Assembly (NCBI GenBank): GCA_030248225.1
Contig: JASANE010020314.1
Coordinates: forward strand, 23,259-87,258
From: Trileptium ribeirensis
Taxonomy: Eukaryota; Nematoda; Enoplea; Enoplida; Thoracostomopsidae
Length of the DNA stretch: 64,000 nt
Direction of reading: 5' to 3'
Shown: one piece after another, positions 25,617 through 36,274 of the stretch
How positions within the stretch are numbered: the first letter of the stretch is position 1
Layout of the letters: each line of letters starts with the position of its first letter
The notes under the pieces: generated by a model
Database searches by the model: none
The model's input: the letters and a program-made list of their open reading frames with translations, nothing else
What the model was told of the DNA's origin: nothing
Made by a program: the position numbers and the translations under genes

Positions 25617-25670
25617 ATTCACGATTGTTATAATGTCCCCTGCGTTTGGAACTTTTGTCTTCCTGCAATT
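25617..25670 (+). mobile_element. Relic of the MITE family seen at 28,208-28,585
   Basis: ATTCACGATTGTTATAATGT followed by CCCC and, slightly later, TTGGAACTTTTGTC matches the left terminal repeat at 28,211-28,255 with small changes. Only one end is recognisable, so this is a truncated copy, near the intron 3' end. Confidence 0.55.
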
Positions 25671-25793
25671 AGACCATGCGGAAACGTACACTATACTAAA
25701 TCTAACTATGTTCAATGCACTGAAATAGGAATTTGCTTCTTCTTATGGCGTCTTTGCTACTGTGCTATGTAGCCTTGTCATCTTAAATTCTAG

Positions 25794-26059
25794 GATTCAT
25801 CACAAGTTGGCTACCGTTTTTCTCGCTGTACCTTCTTCAATCAGCTTGTCCGCAAATGTGCCAAGTGCCACAGTTTATTGAATCGACATTTTTGTGGCTC
25901 GGATATTCAAACAGTGCTCTAAATCCGTTGATCTATACTTGTTTCAATAATGGTTTTCGACGCTGCTTTCGAGAACTGATATTTTGTGCCTGTTTCCGAA
26001 AACAACGCAGAAGTACAGCGGTTTTAAGTGTGCGAAAGGCGAACTCAAAATTTCGTTAG
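25794..26059 (+). CDS. Aminergic GPCR, exon 2 (TM6-TM7, C-tail)
   Basis: This exon completes the receptor, which comes to about 1,004 residues. It begins with the second and third bases of Gly917 and then encodes the TM6 motif SWLPFF (W922, P924), a short third extracellular loop with two Cys (935, 939), TM7 with WLGYSNSALNPLIY (W951, Y954, NPxxY at 960-964), and a short tail. Cys 981 and 983, shortly after TM7, could be palmitoylated. A short C-tail combined with a very long loop 3 is typical of D2-like and related Gi-coupled amine receptors. An intron inside TM6 at this position is, as far as I recall, shared with several aminergic receptor genes. The stop is TAG at 26057-26059. Confidence 0.92.
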
Positions 26060-26071
26060 ATATTTTTAAAT

Positions 26072-26115
26072 GTAATGCAAGAGTAAACATAAGATTCGCC
26101 GCCAATCATCCTCTT
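26072..26115 (+). mobile_element. Truncated end of the MITE at 26,968-27,456, in the receptor 3' UTR
   Basis: AATGCAAGAGTAAACATAAG and the following CGCCGCCAATCAT match the left terminal repeat of the element inserted in the nearby minisatellite (GAGTAAACTTAAGGTGACC, CCGCCAAC). It starts about a dozen bases after the receptor stop codon. Confidence 0.5.
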
Positions 26116-26176
26116 TTGACACCATATACAAAACGTTGTTACAGAAAAAACTAGGATTTCAATGTTTATAGTGCGT

Positions 26177-26182
26177 AATAAA
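26177..26182 (+). promoter_or_regulatory. Candidate poly(A) signal of the receptor gene
   Basis: AATAAA lies about 120 bases after the receptor stop codon. It is the first canonical hexamer downstream. Confidence 0.5.
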
Positions 26183-26269
26183 TATACTACAGAGGCAATG
26201 ATGAAAAATGAAGCAAAAAGACAACTAAAAACTTCACTGTATTCAGCATTTGTCAACAACGACATGCTA

Positions 26270-26957
26270 TCATGTCAGGGTTGCATCAGCTTAAAGTTCG
26301 ATCGTTCGTGGACGCTCCCTGTCATGGTAGCATTAGTTTATAAATTCGATCGTTCGTGGACGCTACCCTGTCAGGGTAGCGTCAGCTTATAAATACGATC
26401 GTTTGCAGACGCTACCCTGTCAGGGTAGCGTCAGCTTATAAATACGATCGTTTACAGACGCTACCCTGCCAGGTAGCATCAGTTTATAAATACGATAGTT
26501 TGCGGACGCTACTATGCCAGGAAGCATTAGGTTATAAATAAAATCGTTTGCGGACGCTACCCTGCAAGGAAGCATCAGCTTATAAATACGATGGTTCGTG
26601 GATGTTACGCTGTTACGATAGCATTGGCTTATAAAAAAGATTGTTCGTGGACGATACCTTGTCATGGTAGCATTAGCTTATAAAACGATTGTTCGTGGAC
26701 GCTAACATGTCAGGGTAGCATTAGCTTACAGAAAAGATCGTTCGTAGACGCTAAACTGTCATGGTAGCATTAGATTATAAAAAAGATAGTTCGTGGACGC
26801 TAACATGTCAGGGTAGCATTAGCTTATAAATACAATAGTTTGTGGACGCTATCCTACCAGGGTAGCATTAACTTATAAATACGATCACTCGTGAACGCTA
26901 CCCTGTCAAGGTGGCATTAGCTTATAAAAAAAGATCGGGCGTAGACGCTACCCTGTG
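26270..26957. repeat. 49-bp palindromic minisatellite, block 1 (~14 units)
   Basis: The consensus unit has TTATAAATACGATCGTTCGT, then GGAC, then the near-palindrome GCTACCCTGTCAGGGTAGC, then ATTAGC. Units vary (for example GCATCAGC, AAAAGATCG), but the inverted repeat is kept in most of them. There are no unique spacers, so it is a minisatellite, not a CRISPR-like array. Confidence 0.92.
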
Positions 26958-26967
26958 CCCGCAGCAA

Positions 26968-27456
26968 TAATGCGCGAGTAAACTTAAGGTGACCCCGCCA
27001 ACTATTCTATTTCGTACTTTTTCATAAAATTTGTCACAGAACGCTTTTTGGTCAATTGAAATTCGGCGTAAAACTGTTCGCGAACACACCGCTCGCAATT
27101 TAAATTTAACCATTTTGAGTTCGCGAAACTTCAAGTAAAATTACCGAAATTTTTTAGAACGAAAAATTGTCGATTTGATTGTGACGTCACTTTAGCATTA
27201 AATTTGTTCGCGAACACTGAATAATCCAAATTTAAATATTAGGCATTAGGGAACAATATTTCTGCAAATTGAAATCGCTGAAATTCTGTCCGAACACATG
27301 GTATAATTTCTGGCACTTGAATTTGTTTTTGCCAATTTTCGGTTAGCGAAAAACCGAATGAAATTAAGGCTATTTTGGTAACAAGGTTTGCGACTCAATA
27401 TCGGTAATGACCAAATATGATGGTTGGCGGAGTCACACTAAGTTTACTCACGCATA
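26968..27456. mobile_element. MITE of ~490 bp with ~36-bp terminal inverted repeats
   Basis: The left end (TGCGCGAGTAAACTTA, then GGTGACCCCGCCAAC) and the reverse complement of the right end (TGCGTGAGTAAACTTA, then GTGTGACTCCGCCAAC) form imperfect terminal repeats. The interior has GTTCGCGAAC words and no transposase frame. It sits between two blocks of the same 49-bp minisatellite, so it most likely inserted into the array. Confidence 0.75.
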
Positions 27457-27925
27457 ACTTATAAAAAAGATCATTCGTGGACGCTAACCTATCAGGATAG
27501 CATTAGCTCATAAAAAATATTGTTCGTGGACGCTACCCTGTCAGAATAGCATTACCTTATAAATACGATCGTTCGTGGTCGCTACTCTGTCAGGGTAGCA
27601 TTACGTTATAAATTCGATCGTTCGTGGACGCTACCCTGTCACGGTAGCATTAGCTTATAAAGTCGATCGTGCCTGGACGCTACCCTGTCTGGGTAGTATT
27701 AACTTATAAATACGATCGTTCGTGGACGCTACCCTGTCAGGGTAGCATTATCTCATAAATTCGATCTTTCGTGGACGCTACCCTTCCAAGGTAGCATTAG
27801 CTCATAAATACGATCGTTTGTGGACATCACCCTGTCAAGGTAGCATTAGCTTATAAAGTGAATCGTTCGTAGACGCTACCCTGCCAGGGTAGCATTAAAT
27901 TATAAATACGATCGTTCGTGAACAA
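27457..27925. repeat. 49-bp palindromic minisatellite, block 2 (~10 units)
   Basis: The unit is the same as in block 1. Several consecutive units are close to the consensus, with CGATCGTTCGTGGACGCTAC followed by CCTGTCAGGGTAGC. The array ends at about 27,925 in unrelated AT-rich DNA. Confidence 0.92.
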
Positions 27926-28207
27926 TTTTCGATATAAGAATGTATAATAGAAATACTTCTGCAATATCTAGTGATATATTATGGTATAATAAAATATTTA
28001 TCGCTGGGTGTGCACCAGATAAAATAGGATACTTCCACTCCACAAAAAAATGCTTGATTTCTATAAATCATGAAACCAATAGCAAACATGACAGTATAGT
28101 TTTTGTGTTCTAACCGAGACTACGCCAACGCCATACATAGGAATCTTACACTCACTGTGGGAAATTATACAATAGATACGAGATACCATTAACTTTTTTG
28201 TTCTTAT

Positions 28208-28585
28208 GCGGGATTCACGTTATAATGTCCCCAACAGTTGGAACTTTTGTCCCCCTGTAGTGTAGACTATACCGTAAAGACGGTCATAGTGACACCCACA
28301 CCATATAACAAAATATGAGGGTGTCGGGCACACCCCTAGATACCTCATTTTGGCAATGTAGTATTTCGCTGTTTTATGCTTGCCAATGCGGTGTTTCTAG
28401 GGTATCCTGTAGGCCCTATGTAAAATGACCCCACGGGGTGGCGGAAGCTAGCTTTGTTTGAAATTTATTTGAAACTTTGTTCAAAAACACAGGGGTGTCT
28501 AAGACACCCTGTAGTCTAGGGTGTGCCTGCCACTGTGTGGGTACATAAGTTCCAAGTGGTGGGGACATTATAACGTGAATCCCGC
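28208..28585. mobile_element. MITE of ~378 bp with ~43-bp terminal inverted repeats
   Basis: The left end GCGGGATTCACGTTATAATG, followed by TCCCCA and TTGGAACTT, is matched by the reverse complement of the right end up to CCCGC at 28,581-28,585. The interior contains repeated GGGTGTC/GACACCC words that could pair with one another. There is no coding frame. A truncated relative lies at 25,617. Confidence 0.8.
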
Positions 28586-28704
28586 ATTATAGTGACGCAT
28601 TTGTCCCAGCGCACATTGCACTTCAATGCACTCACTAATCGAATTTGCACAATGTGACATTATTCGCTCACTTTGTGACTTTCATTACGGAACTGAGTAA
28701 CAGC

Positions 28705-28773
28705 TAATAGATAGTGTAGTGACAAGAGTACGATTCTCACACCAAAACGATCTATGTTCAATCCGCAGCGGCT
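28705..28773 (+). ncRNA. tRNA-Val-like relic or SINE head, second copy
   Basis: TAGTGTAGTGACAAGAGTAC resembles box A and the D arm of tRNA-Val, TCTCACACC resembles its anticodon loop (CAC), and GTTCAATCC is a good box B. Acceptor pairing is not convincing. Together with the relic at 13,978 this suggests a SINE family with a tRNA-Val head. Confidence 0.4.
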
Positions 28774-31004
28774 GCAAAATTGTTCAGATGAGTACGGAAT
28801 ACAAATTAGTTGAAGACATAATGGGTTAAATGTAAGAAATTAAAACCCTTAATTTTATATAAAAATCAGCATGTTTAACTGTATGCTTCGCTGATGCTGT
28901 CAGCTTTGCAATATATGTACTTTTTAAACGTTTAGTGAAATTGTTTGAGCTAAATATTGGGAGAATGACAGAATAATCGATGTGTATTTAAATTTAAAAT
29001 CGTACGTTTTCTAATCGTAAAGCACATTTTTGTCAAAGCCTCATGGCTGTGACATTGTTTTGGGATTTTGTCTGTCTCTGGGTATGATCCATCATTTACT
29101 TTACTTATTTGGTTACAAATGTCAGCAGAACTAGTTAACCCTTTTGAGTTAACATATTTTCACTACACTATCTCTCTACTTATGAATGGGTCCAATTTTC
29201 AGTCTCGGAAGTCGTCGTCATAACGCCCTACGAAAGCGGCGCCCGACCTCAGATGCGATATTTGACAAATTCTAATACGTGGTAAAATGGAATTTAAAAT
29301 ACAGGCATTGAATATGGCTGTTACAAGGATACACCGTGCCGCTACACAACATATTATAGATAGTCAACTGCTCAGTATTGTATAATATTACATGAAAAAT
29401 GCTAGAATTTCGTACAAATTTCTAAATTTGTCGAAATATATCATTTTCCCTGAAAATATCTGAAATGAGTAAAATTTTGCTGAAAACACAATTCGGTTTA
29501 ATAGCTGTTTCATTTTTATAAGGCAGTTTCCATAGATTTTTAACTCTACATTAAAATATCGTTTTATAATCACATAATATTAGCTTTTGGAATAGTTAGA
29601 AAAATTAGTGCCACGATACTTCATGGGCGTTGTAAAAAACCTACTGTTCATTCATTCCACCAAGTAAACGTTGTAAACAGCCATATTAAAAAGTAAGCTG
29701 GTTTTACCAAGAAAAGGGGTGTCATGTAAAATATACGCCAAAATGTGAGCGTAGGTATAAACCAAAATTTTACTCAGTCAATCAAATACTAATTTATTTC
29801 AGTTCGATGATTTTACACCACCCGCACCGGGCCCCGCGGAAACATTATTACAACAGTGAGTTGTTCTTTGTATTTCTGCCGACAGGAGACATCATGTATT
29901 TTCGACCTGTAAACCGTTAGTCGTTATAATTCTGCTATCATGTTTTGAGCTAATTAAAGTTTATCATTTTGTCGCGATAATAGATTTTTGGTATTACTAA
30001 TACCATGCATGTACACTTTAAAGTCAGATCGATTGGCAAAAAGGCAGATAGTAACAAGTAAATCTGCCAATCTCGCAGGAATGTAAAGTCAAAATGAAAT
30101 CACTATAATTGCATTTACCATGTAATTCCTAATGCAAAACACGTTTGTCCATCAGTTTCTCTCGTTTTGAAACAAAATTACTCAAAGCTCTGCTTTCTAA
30201 ACCTTTATATAACTCTTCAGTTATCAGTAGTCCATACTTGACACACTCGCTTCGTTTTCCCTCGTTGCACAAGTAACCACTTAGTGCTTTAAGTAAAACA
30301 ATAACGTGAAATGGACATGTATTTTTGTCAAGATTGATAATGCTTATCAAATAACATTACTCAGCTAACACTCAACAATCGTCATCATATGTTTTTATTA
30401 GAGATTATTAAAAGATAAGGTCATTAGAGTTCTCAAGTGATAGCTTAGTTTTGGAATTTTAAAGACCCGGCGCCGAGCCATGTCCGAAATGGGATGGATG
30501 ATGGCTTGACCTGATATCTTGAAAAGGCCGCCGGAAACCCGGCTCAAATGAAAATTGGGCTAGACAGGCTGAAAAACTTGAAGTAGTTGATATGCTTACT
30601 TCTAAAAATGTTTTCTTTCCGAACTGGAATATCACAAATTGTAATCGTGTACATAGATGGGAAAAATTGATTAATGCATGATCATTTGTCTTAAGATAAT
30701 CAAACGAGTTGACAAAATAAGTCCGATGTGGGTTCCTTTTGAAAAGCACTCAAAAAGTTCGACCTTGACCTTAGTATCCATCTTAGGCAATGTGGTAATC
30801 TATCGAATTCAGCAAAGGCTCCTAAGTAATTTGGATCCTTACCGATAATTTCAAAATTTCATGCTGCCGTGTTCAGTTTTGAGCGCAGGAATTATGTCAC
30901 AATAGCTGAACAAGCTGTTTCATATTGATAAAAGTGTCTTAAATTATACTTTATTATTATTAATTTTGGCATATATTTTAGCTTTTATTAATAGGTGCAG
31001 TTGG
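28774..31004. other. AT-rich non-coding DNA, nothing recognised
   Basis: Only short frames without motifs. A GC-richer patch at about 30,465-30,545 (GACCCGGCGCCGAGCC) encodes nothing recognisable. Confidence 0.4.
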
Positions 31005-31170
31005 TGTAGGAGTTTTTCTAAAAGTAGCACAGTTTCAGTAGAAATTTTTCTAATGGTATGTATCATATTTCTGTAGAGGTTTTTCAAAAAGCGACACAAT
31101 TTCTGTAGCACCTTGTCAAAAAGTGACACAGATCATGTAGCAGTTTTTTCTAAAAACTTAGCCACAATGT
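31005..31170. repeat. Degenerate ~35-bp tandem repeat
   Basis: Four to five units of the type TTTTTCAAAAAGTGACACAG followed by TTCTGTAGCA, with substitutions. Confidence 0.6.
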
Positions 31171-31394
31171 GTGGTGACTGCACAAGCTTTATGTGAACGC
31201 TGCATTGTTGGTCTGATTTTGCAGATCAATTCATCCTCTATATGTTTGCACATGCAGTTCTGCTATTTTCAAGTATATTTACAGACGCAATCGAGACCCA
31301 GTAATATTAGTTTTTCGGGGACAAATTGTATCATCACCCTTCAATTTTAAAGTAAATGATTTATGGTGAGCATTGTGACGGTCGTTTAAAACGT

Positions 31395-31570
31395 AAGCCC
31401 AAGTAACATTGAAAGGCAATACGTTATAACGTTAGAAAAAAGTACAGTTTAGTTCTGGAGTTCCGGAGCCGGCATCCCTACCCGCCTAAGGCTTAGGTTA
31501 TGGCTCATGTGAGGTACTAAGGTTTAGGCATAGTATACGCAGAACGGCATGGAATGCTATTGACCCCTTC
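31395..31570 (-). repeat. Dispersed repeat with CTAAGCCTAAG words, copy 2
   Basis: On the minus strand it shows the same landmark order as copy 1 at 10,125, including CATTCCATGCCG, CTAAGCCTTAG and TTTTTTCTAACGTTATAACG. Confidence 0.6.
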
Positions 31571-31574
31571 CCCC

Positions 31575-32005
31575 CTTGCGAGTTAACAACACCATACAGC
31601 CGTGCATTTATTCATCACTGATTAAAAGACGGAAGCTTTTGAAGTTTGTAACTTAGATAACGATTTATGTCCAAGCACTTAGCAGAATACAGCTTGACAT
31701 GATTTTGAAGCTATTTCAAAAAAACCCGCTGTTCCGATATAGATTCTTTTATGTTTACATATAGCATTCGACCTAGTCCGACCTTGTAGATCAAAAACGC
31801 TTTTATATGATTCGAATTGCATGATGATGTGCGAAAAAATACATATGCATAAACGGTGTACGGTAGACGCAAAATTTGGTCGGACCGGACGCGCTATTTC
31901 ACGGTCATTATGTATAATAGGCAAAATAGCTGGAAATAACATGTGATGTTATCAATAGGTACAATCAAATGCGTGTACCATCATTCATGCGCTATTCTGG
32001 GTTGC
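31575..32005. other. AT-rich non-coding DNA, nothing recognised
   Basis: A minus-strand frame of 87 codons (31679-31942) has no recognisable motif. Confidence 0.35.
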
Positions 32006-32009
32006 GAGA

Positions 32010-32300
32010 AGAGTGTGCGTAACAACATTGAATTGTTGTTATAAAGCGGTAACATTCGAGTGTACCAAATGAGCAGAACTTAACAGCTTTGTAATGTTGT
32101 TATATAAAACAGCTTATGCGTAACGACGCACCAAAGTTTTTACGCTGAACACGCTTTTCGTAACAACTCATGAAATTCGTAACATACTGTCGAACAAAAT
32201 GTTTTGATACACACGTGTATATATGCTGACGATATCGAGCAGGTGCACACATTTCTCTGCGAATGACGTATAAGTCATCTAAACGCATATATAACTGTTG
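32010..32300 (-). repeat. Dispersed palindrome-rich repeat, copy 3
   Basis: Read on the minus strand this follows the plan of the repeat at 865-1335: CGCAGAGAAATGTGTGCAC, the ACACGTGT word, then several GTTACG-containing motifs. The palindromic arms are more diverged here. Confidence 0.6.
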
Positions 32301-32304
32301 ACAT

Positions 32305-33795
32305 CTGAGTCAAATTGACAAAACAAAGAACATACTTCGTGCGACGACGATTAAATCTGTGCAAATTTTGGCTGGAAAAGTGTTTTAACCATTTTTACCT
32401 GTTATGTTAGTGCGAATAGTAAACCGCCATAGGCATATTACTAAAAAATGAGCCAAATCAACTCAACCATTCTCATCGTGCACGCGCAATAAATTTGGTC
32501 TCATTTAGTTCTAGAACTATACTGTTCAACACCATACAGCTTTGAAACAAACAACCAAAAACTGATTTCACAAATTCTTAATTCCTATAGTGGTACAATA
32601 TTTTGTTTTTGCTTTGTTGTTGCCTCTTCTTGCTGCGTTGACTACCTGAGAAGGTAAAACGTTCCATGCCGATAGCTCGATACGCAAAGAAGTGACGTGC
32701 AAATTGCCATTTTTTATTTAAATTTTGCGTTTGTTCGTATTCATGACCTCGAAATCGGAAACAATTCTGCCGTCGCAACAGTAAATTTGGGTCTATATTT
32801 AACATACCACGAAATATTTTGTGAGCCAAGATAAGAGCAGAACTCATTCTTGTAGTTTCAAGCGACTGTCGATATAAATACTTTAAGCGTTGATTATATG
32901 ACTATGTCGAAACAGATGTAGCTAATTTAGTTGCTCACCTCTGATATATTTATATCAATGCTACATACAAATACATACGAAATATATACAAATTCCGAAT
33001 GAAATTTGTAAATTTTTCGTGATTTTAAGCACATATATATGCATATAGGTCTTAACAAATCTAAGGCAATACGCTAGGAGCCCAGCAGTTATCCCAGAGG
33101 TTCTCATCCAGGGTGTGTCCCAAATGAGTTCTCCCTTAGGGTGTACTTAGTTAGTGTTCTTTGGGTTCGAGATCTCCCTTAGTTCGTGGACTCTTTGGGA
33201 ACGCCGGCCCTGGTTCCGATTCCATTTGGAATATCCGTGAGATGAGAAGATTGATTCCAAATTCATAATACACCTCTCCCCACAGATAAACGAATATCTA
33301 ATGTTTTATGTGAAGATAGTATATCCATAGAAATTGGACTACCGATCGGCGGATGAGACAAAAGAGTCATTCCTCTATACAAAAAGGTAAACGCGCAATG
33401 TCTATACGTTGACGGATAGATACATATGACGATCACATTCGGATGTAAGTTTGGGTTCAAGATTGGGCGTTGGTATATCTTACATATATTTAGAGATTAG
33501 TGACAATCAATAATAATTTCTGTAATCTTAATAGTAAATCCTTTAATAAGCTGCGCTTTGAAGTTGTTTAAATTTGAAAACATCTAGCTTGCCAGCTTGC
33601 CAGACGTAAACATCGGAGTTGTGCTGAAGATACAATGGGAAAATCATGTAAAATTTCGGCATTAGACCAAATTTTGAGGTGGAATCCCATTGTTTTCCTC
33701 TTTCCTTTGAAGACCAGTGGTTTATGGAAAATTGTAAAATTGCAAACTTTGAAACTTTTCCAATTTGATCAACCAAATAAGATCGCAAACAGGGG
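32305..33795. other. Non-coding DNA, nothing recognised
   Basis: No supported gene. A stretch near 33,080-33,230 is less AT-rich, but I cannot assign it. Confidence 0.4.
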
Positions 33796-34110
33796 TGACA
33801 AGAAATCACATCTGATTGGACGGTGACAAAAGTGTGTGTCATAATATCGGCAAAAATGTCGAGGTCAGAATAGACGTCCTACTTTTACGAATCATTTCGA
33901 CTTCAGCAACGAGAAGTTCTCTATATTCTTATATTCTACTGTCCGGCTCCGACGCATATGACTGTTGTTGTTACGCAGATGCCTTGAATCGAGACTTGAG
34001 TTCGGGGACGGGTAGCGATGGCACTCACAGGACGCTTCCTAACCGTCGGTATGTATCGGTAAAGGCATTGCCCTAGGACGGAGGTTTATTTTCCCAAGGT
34101 TAGGCTATAG
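33796..34110 (+). repeat. Diverged copy of part of the giant element LTR
   Basis: CAAGAAATCACATCTGATTG then GACGGTGACAAAA matches CAAGAAATCGCCAACGATTG then GACGGCGACAAAA at about 44,077. Downstream, TTCGACTTC and CCGGCTCCGACGC also recur in the same order and similar spacing, and both end near GTTTA(T/C)TTTCCC. This suggests an old solo LTR or fragment of a related element. Confidence 0.5.
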
Positions 34111-34114
34111 CTAG

Positions 34115-36090
34115 GTATAAATCATGTATATGTATACCCTCCAATTCATAAGGCTGAACGTAGCTAGTCTAACTGCCGTGAGTAAATGTCTGCCTTCGGC
34201 CGCGATGCAAGCCCTTTCTTTCTGGAACAACGACACCAAAAATATTTCTTTATTAATGAGGTTCCAATCCAGCGTCTTAATGTGGTTTGTTGGGGTAGGA
34301 TACAGCCGCAGTCTTTCTGATTTCCCGTGATATTAGGTAGGTCCCAGTATAAATTATGCGGATGCTTTAGATCCTATTTTGAATATTTTATTGAGCAGAG
34401 TTAGGGATTTAGAGAATTTTTCCTGAGCCGATCACGGTTGCGAATTTCACTGCTGGTAATTTATACGAGTAAGGAATACTTTGGGTGCAACACTATGCAG
34501 AATATGATTTTAAAAAAATTGGTATTTTAGCTCAATGTTCGGTGCTCATACAACGCCTGGGTCCTTATAGGTGACGTTTTAAGTAGGAGGAAGTAGTCCT
34601 TCACGGGTCACGTCTAAAATCCTCTGAGAGCAAGAAATTTATTGCTACTTATTTTAAAAAATTGGGGCTTCGGAACCGAACGTTTTCCCTTGGCCAGGGT
34701 TAGCATCGGATACAAAATATAATTTTAAGTGGATTATGCTTAATATGTTGTGAAACTGTGGAGTACACACGGACTTGGTAATGCGCTAATAAACTAAAAT
34801 ACGCCCAGTCACAATCCTATTTTGCAAAAAGCGATCGGTGACCGCAATGCGTGACGGCTGACAAATTCAGCTATTTTTGTACACTGTTATGTGTATATAC
34901 GTAGCTCCTGAATGGTTTGGAGGATTTTGTTTACATTTGGCGGTTGGTTTCGCTGCCACTGACACTTTGGAGCTCGTGACGAATAGACATATATAGCTAT
35001 ATGGCATATATAGCATATATGGCTAGTGATATAACGTTACCATCACAACATCTTGTCATTACTCCAGCTCTACGGTTTGGATGCGCTGTTAAAGTTTGCT
35101 ATTGTTACACGCTACCTTCATTGCAGATTCACTGGTTCTCCAGATTCTGCTGGTTGCACATTCTCTTGTTATGTTAATAATTTGAATCATATGGTCTTGT
35201 AGTTTTTTGTTCGCTAGAAATTTTTCCCTAATCATATATTTTCGATGATTGATATTTAGAAGGTTGCTAACCGCTGAGACATATTTTGATCAGTAATATG
35301 GATGGGCTGAAGTGAATCTGATGTTTTGTTTGGAACAATTGCAACGATTAGTGTCCAATTTTCTATAATCATTTCCTGGCTACTGTCCGTGAGCCGTAAG
35401 TTGGTCCGCCATGTTCTAGTTAAACCCAATTTCAGGTTTAGTAAGTTGGTGTGGGATTTGATTTGGAGTATGGTATAGCGTGTTGTCTTGAACACAAAAT
35501 AGATAACATTTGGAGAATGTGTGCAACTATATATCTAAACTTGTGTGGTGTTATATTAGATGCAGTAATTTCTGAGTAAACAAGTTCTATCAAACCATAT
35601 ATCATTGATACTAGTGCAGTTCAGCTTATTACATTTATATTGCAGTTGTTTGTCAGGTTTTAGGCTCTATGAACAACAACATTTCATACAGTTTATAAAA
35701 CAATGAGTGAAAATTTATAATGGAAAAGTGACGCTTGTAGGCTTTACCAGTACGCTTTTATTCAGTGTTGCTTTCTGATGATTTCATATAAATTACTAAT
35801 TACACGTGGTATTTGACTGTATTATTTTGTGTTGTATAGCTAATGCTTCATTATGTTAAGTAAAAACTTCCGCGTTATTAAACTAAAATGCAGCGATCAA
35901 CTAGATTGATGATTTTTATTTTTAATTAGATTTTTACTTAGTTAATTCTAATTTATAGGTTGTTGTCCTACGCCTGTGAATTATTGAAGCTTTTACTGCT
36001 CCTTTTCGGATGTACTTTATGCTTTCAATCACTTTTATCGTAATGTGAGCATTTACTCTGACACTGGATTAGTACTTGGTTTCTTTAGGG
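34115..36090. other. AT-rich non-coding DNA, possible further relic of an LTR element
   Basis: No gene was recognised. Parts up to about 34,720 keep a more balanced composition and may belong to the relic upstream. Confidence 0.3.
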
Positions 36091-36094
36091 TGTT

Positions 36095-36270
36095 TTAACT
36101 AAGTACCGCGAAGGGCGTAAATGAAATGTTGGCCATGCCGTTCTCGACACACTAAACGTTAGGTCCTTTTATGAGACATACCCGTAGCCTACGTCGGGGA
36201 ATTGCAGCCCCACGAATCTCCCCGCTATAAGCTGTTCCCCTTTCCAATGTCGTAACGTAACGTCTCTCTG
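36095..36270 (+). repeat. Dispersed repeat with CTAAGCCTAAG words, copy 3 (diverged)
   Basis: GGCCATGCCGTTCT, CTAAACGTTAGG, CCCCGCTATAAGCTGTTC and CCAATGTCGTAACG follow the order of copies 1 and 2. Confidence 0.5.
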
Positions 36271-36274
36271 TGTT

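Larger units (their letters stand above)
19755..25793 (+). other. Phase-1 intron of the receptor gene, 6,039 bp
   Basis: The donor is GTAAGC after ..GTTGTCG and the acceptor is TTAAATTCTAG before GATTCATC. Joining G to GA gives a Gly codon and restores the TM6 sequence running into the SWLPFF motif, which makes the junction convincing. Without splicing, exon 1 runs into a stop 17 bases into the intron. The intron is full of tandem repeats, annotated separately. Confidence 0.9.

Noticed and set aside
26270..27925. Regular repeats that could be mistaken for a CRISPR array
   Set aside because: Units are contiguous and have no unique spacers, and the context is eukaryotic.
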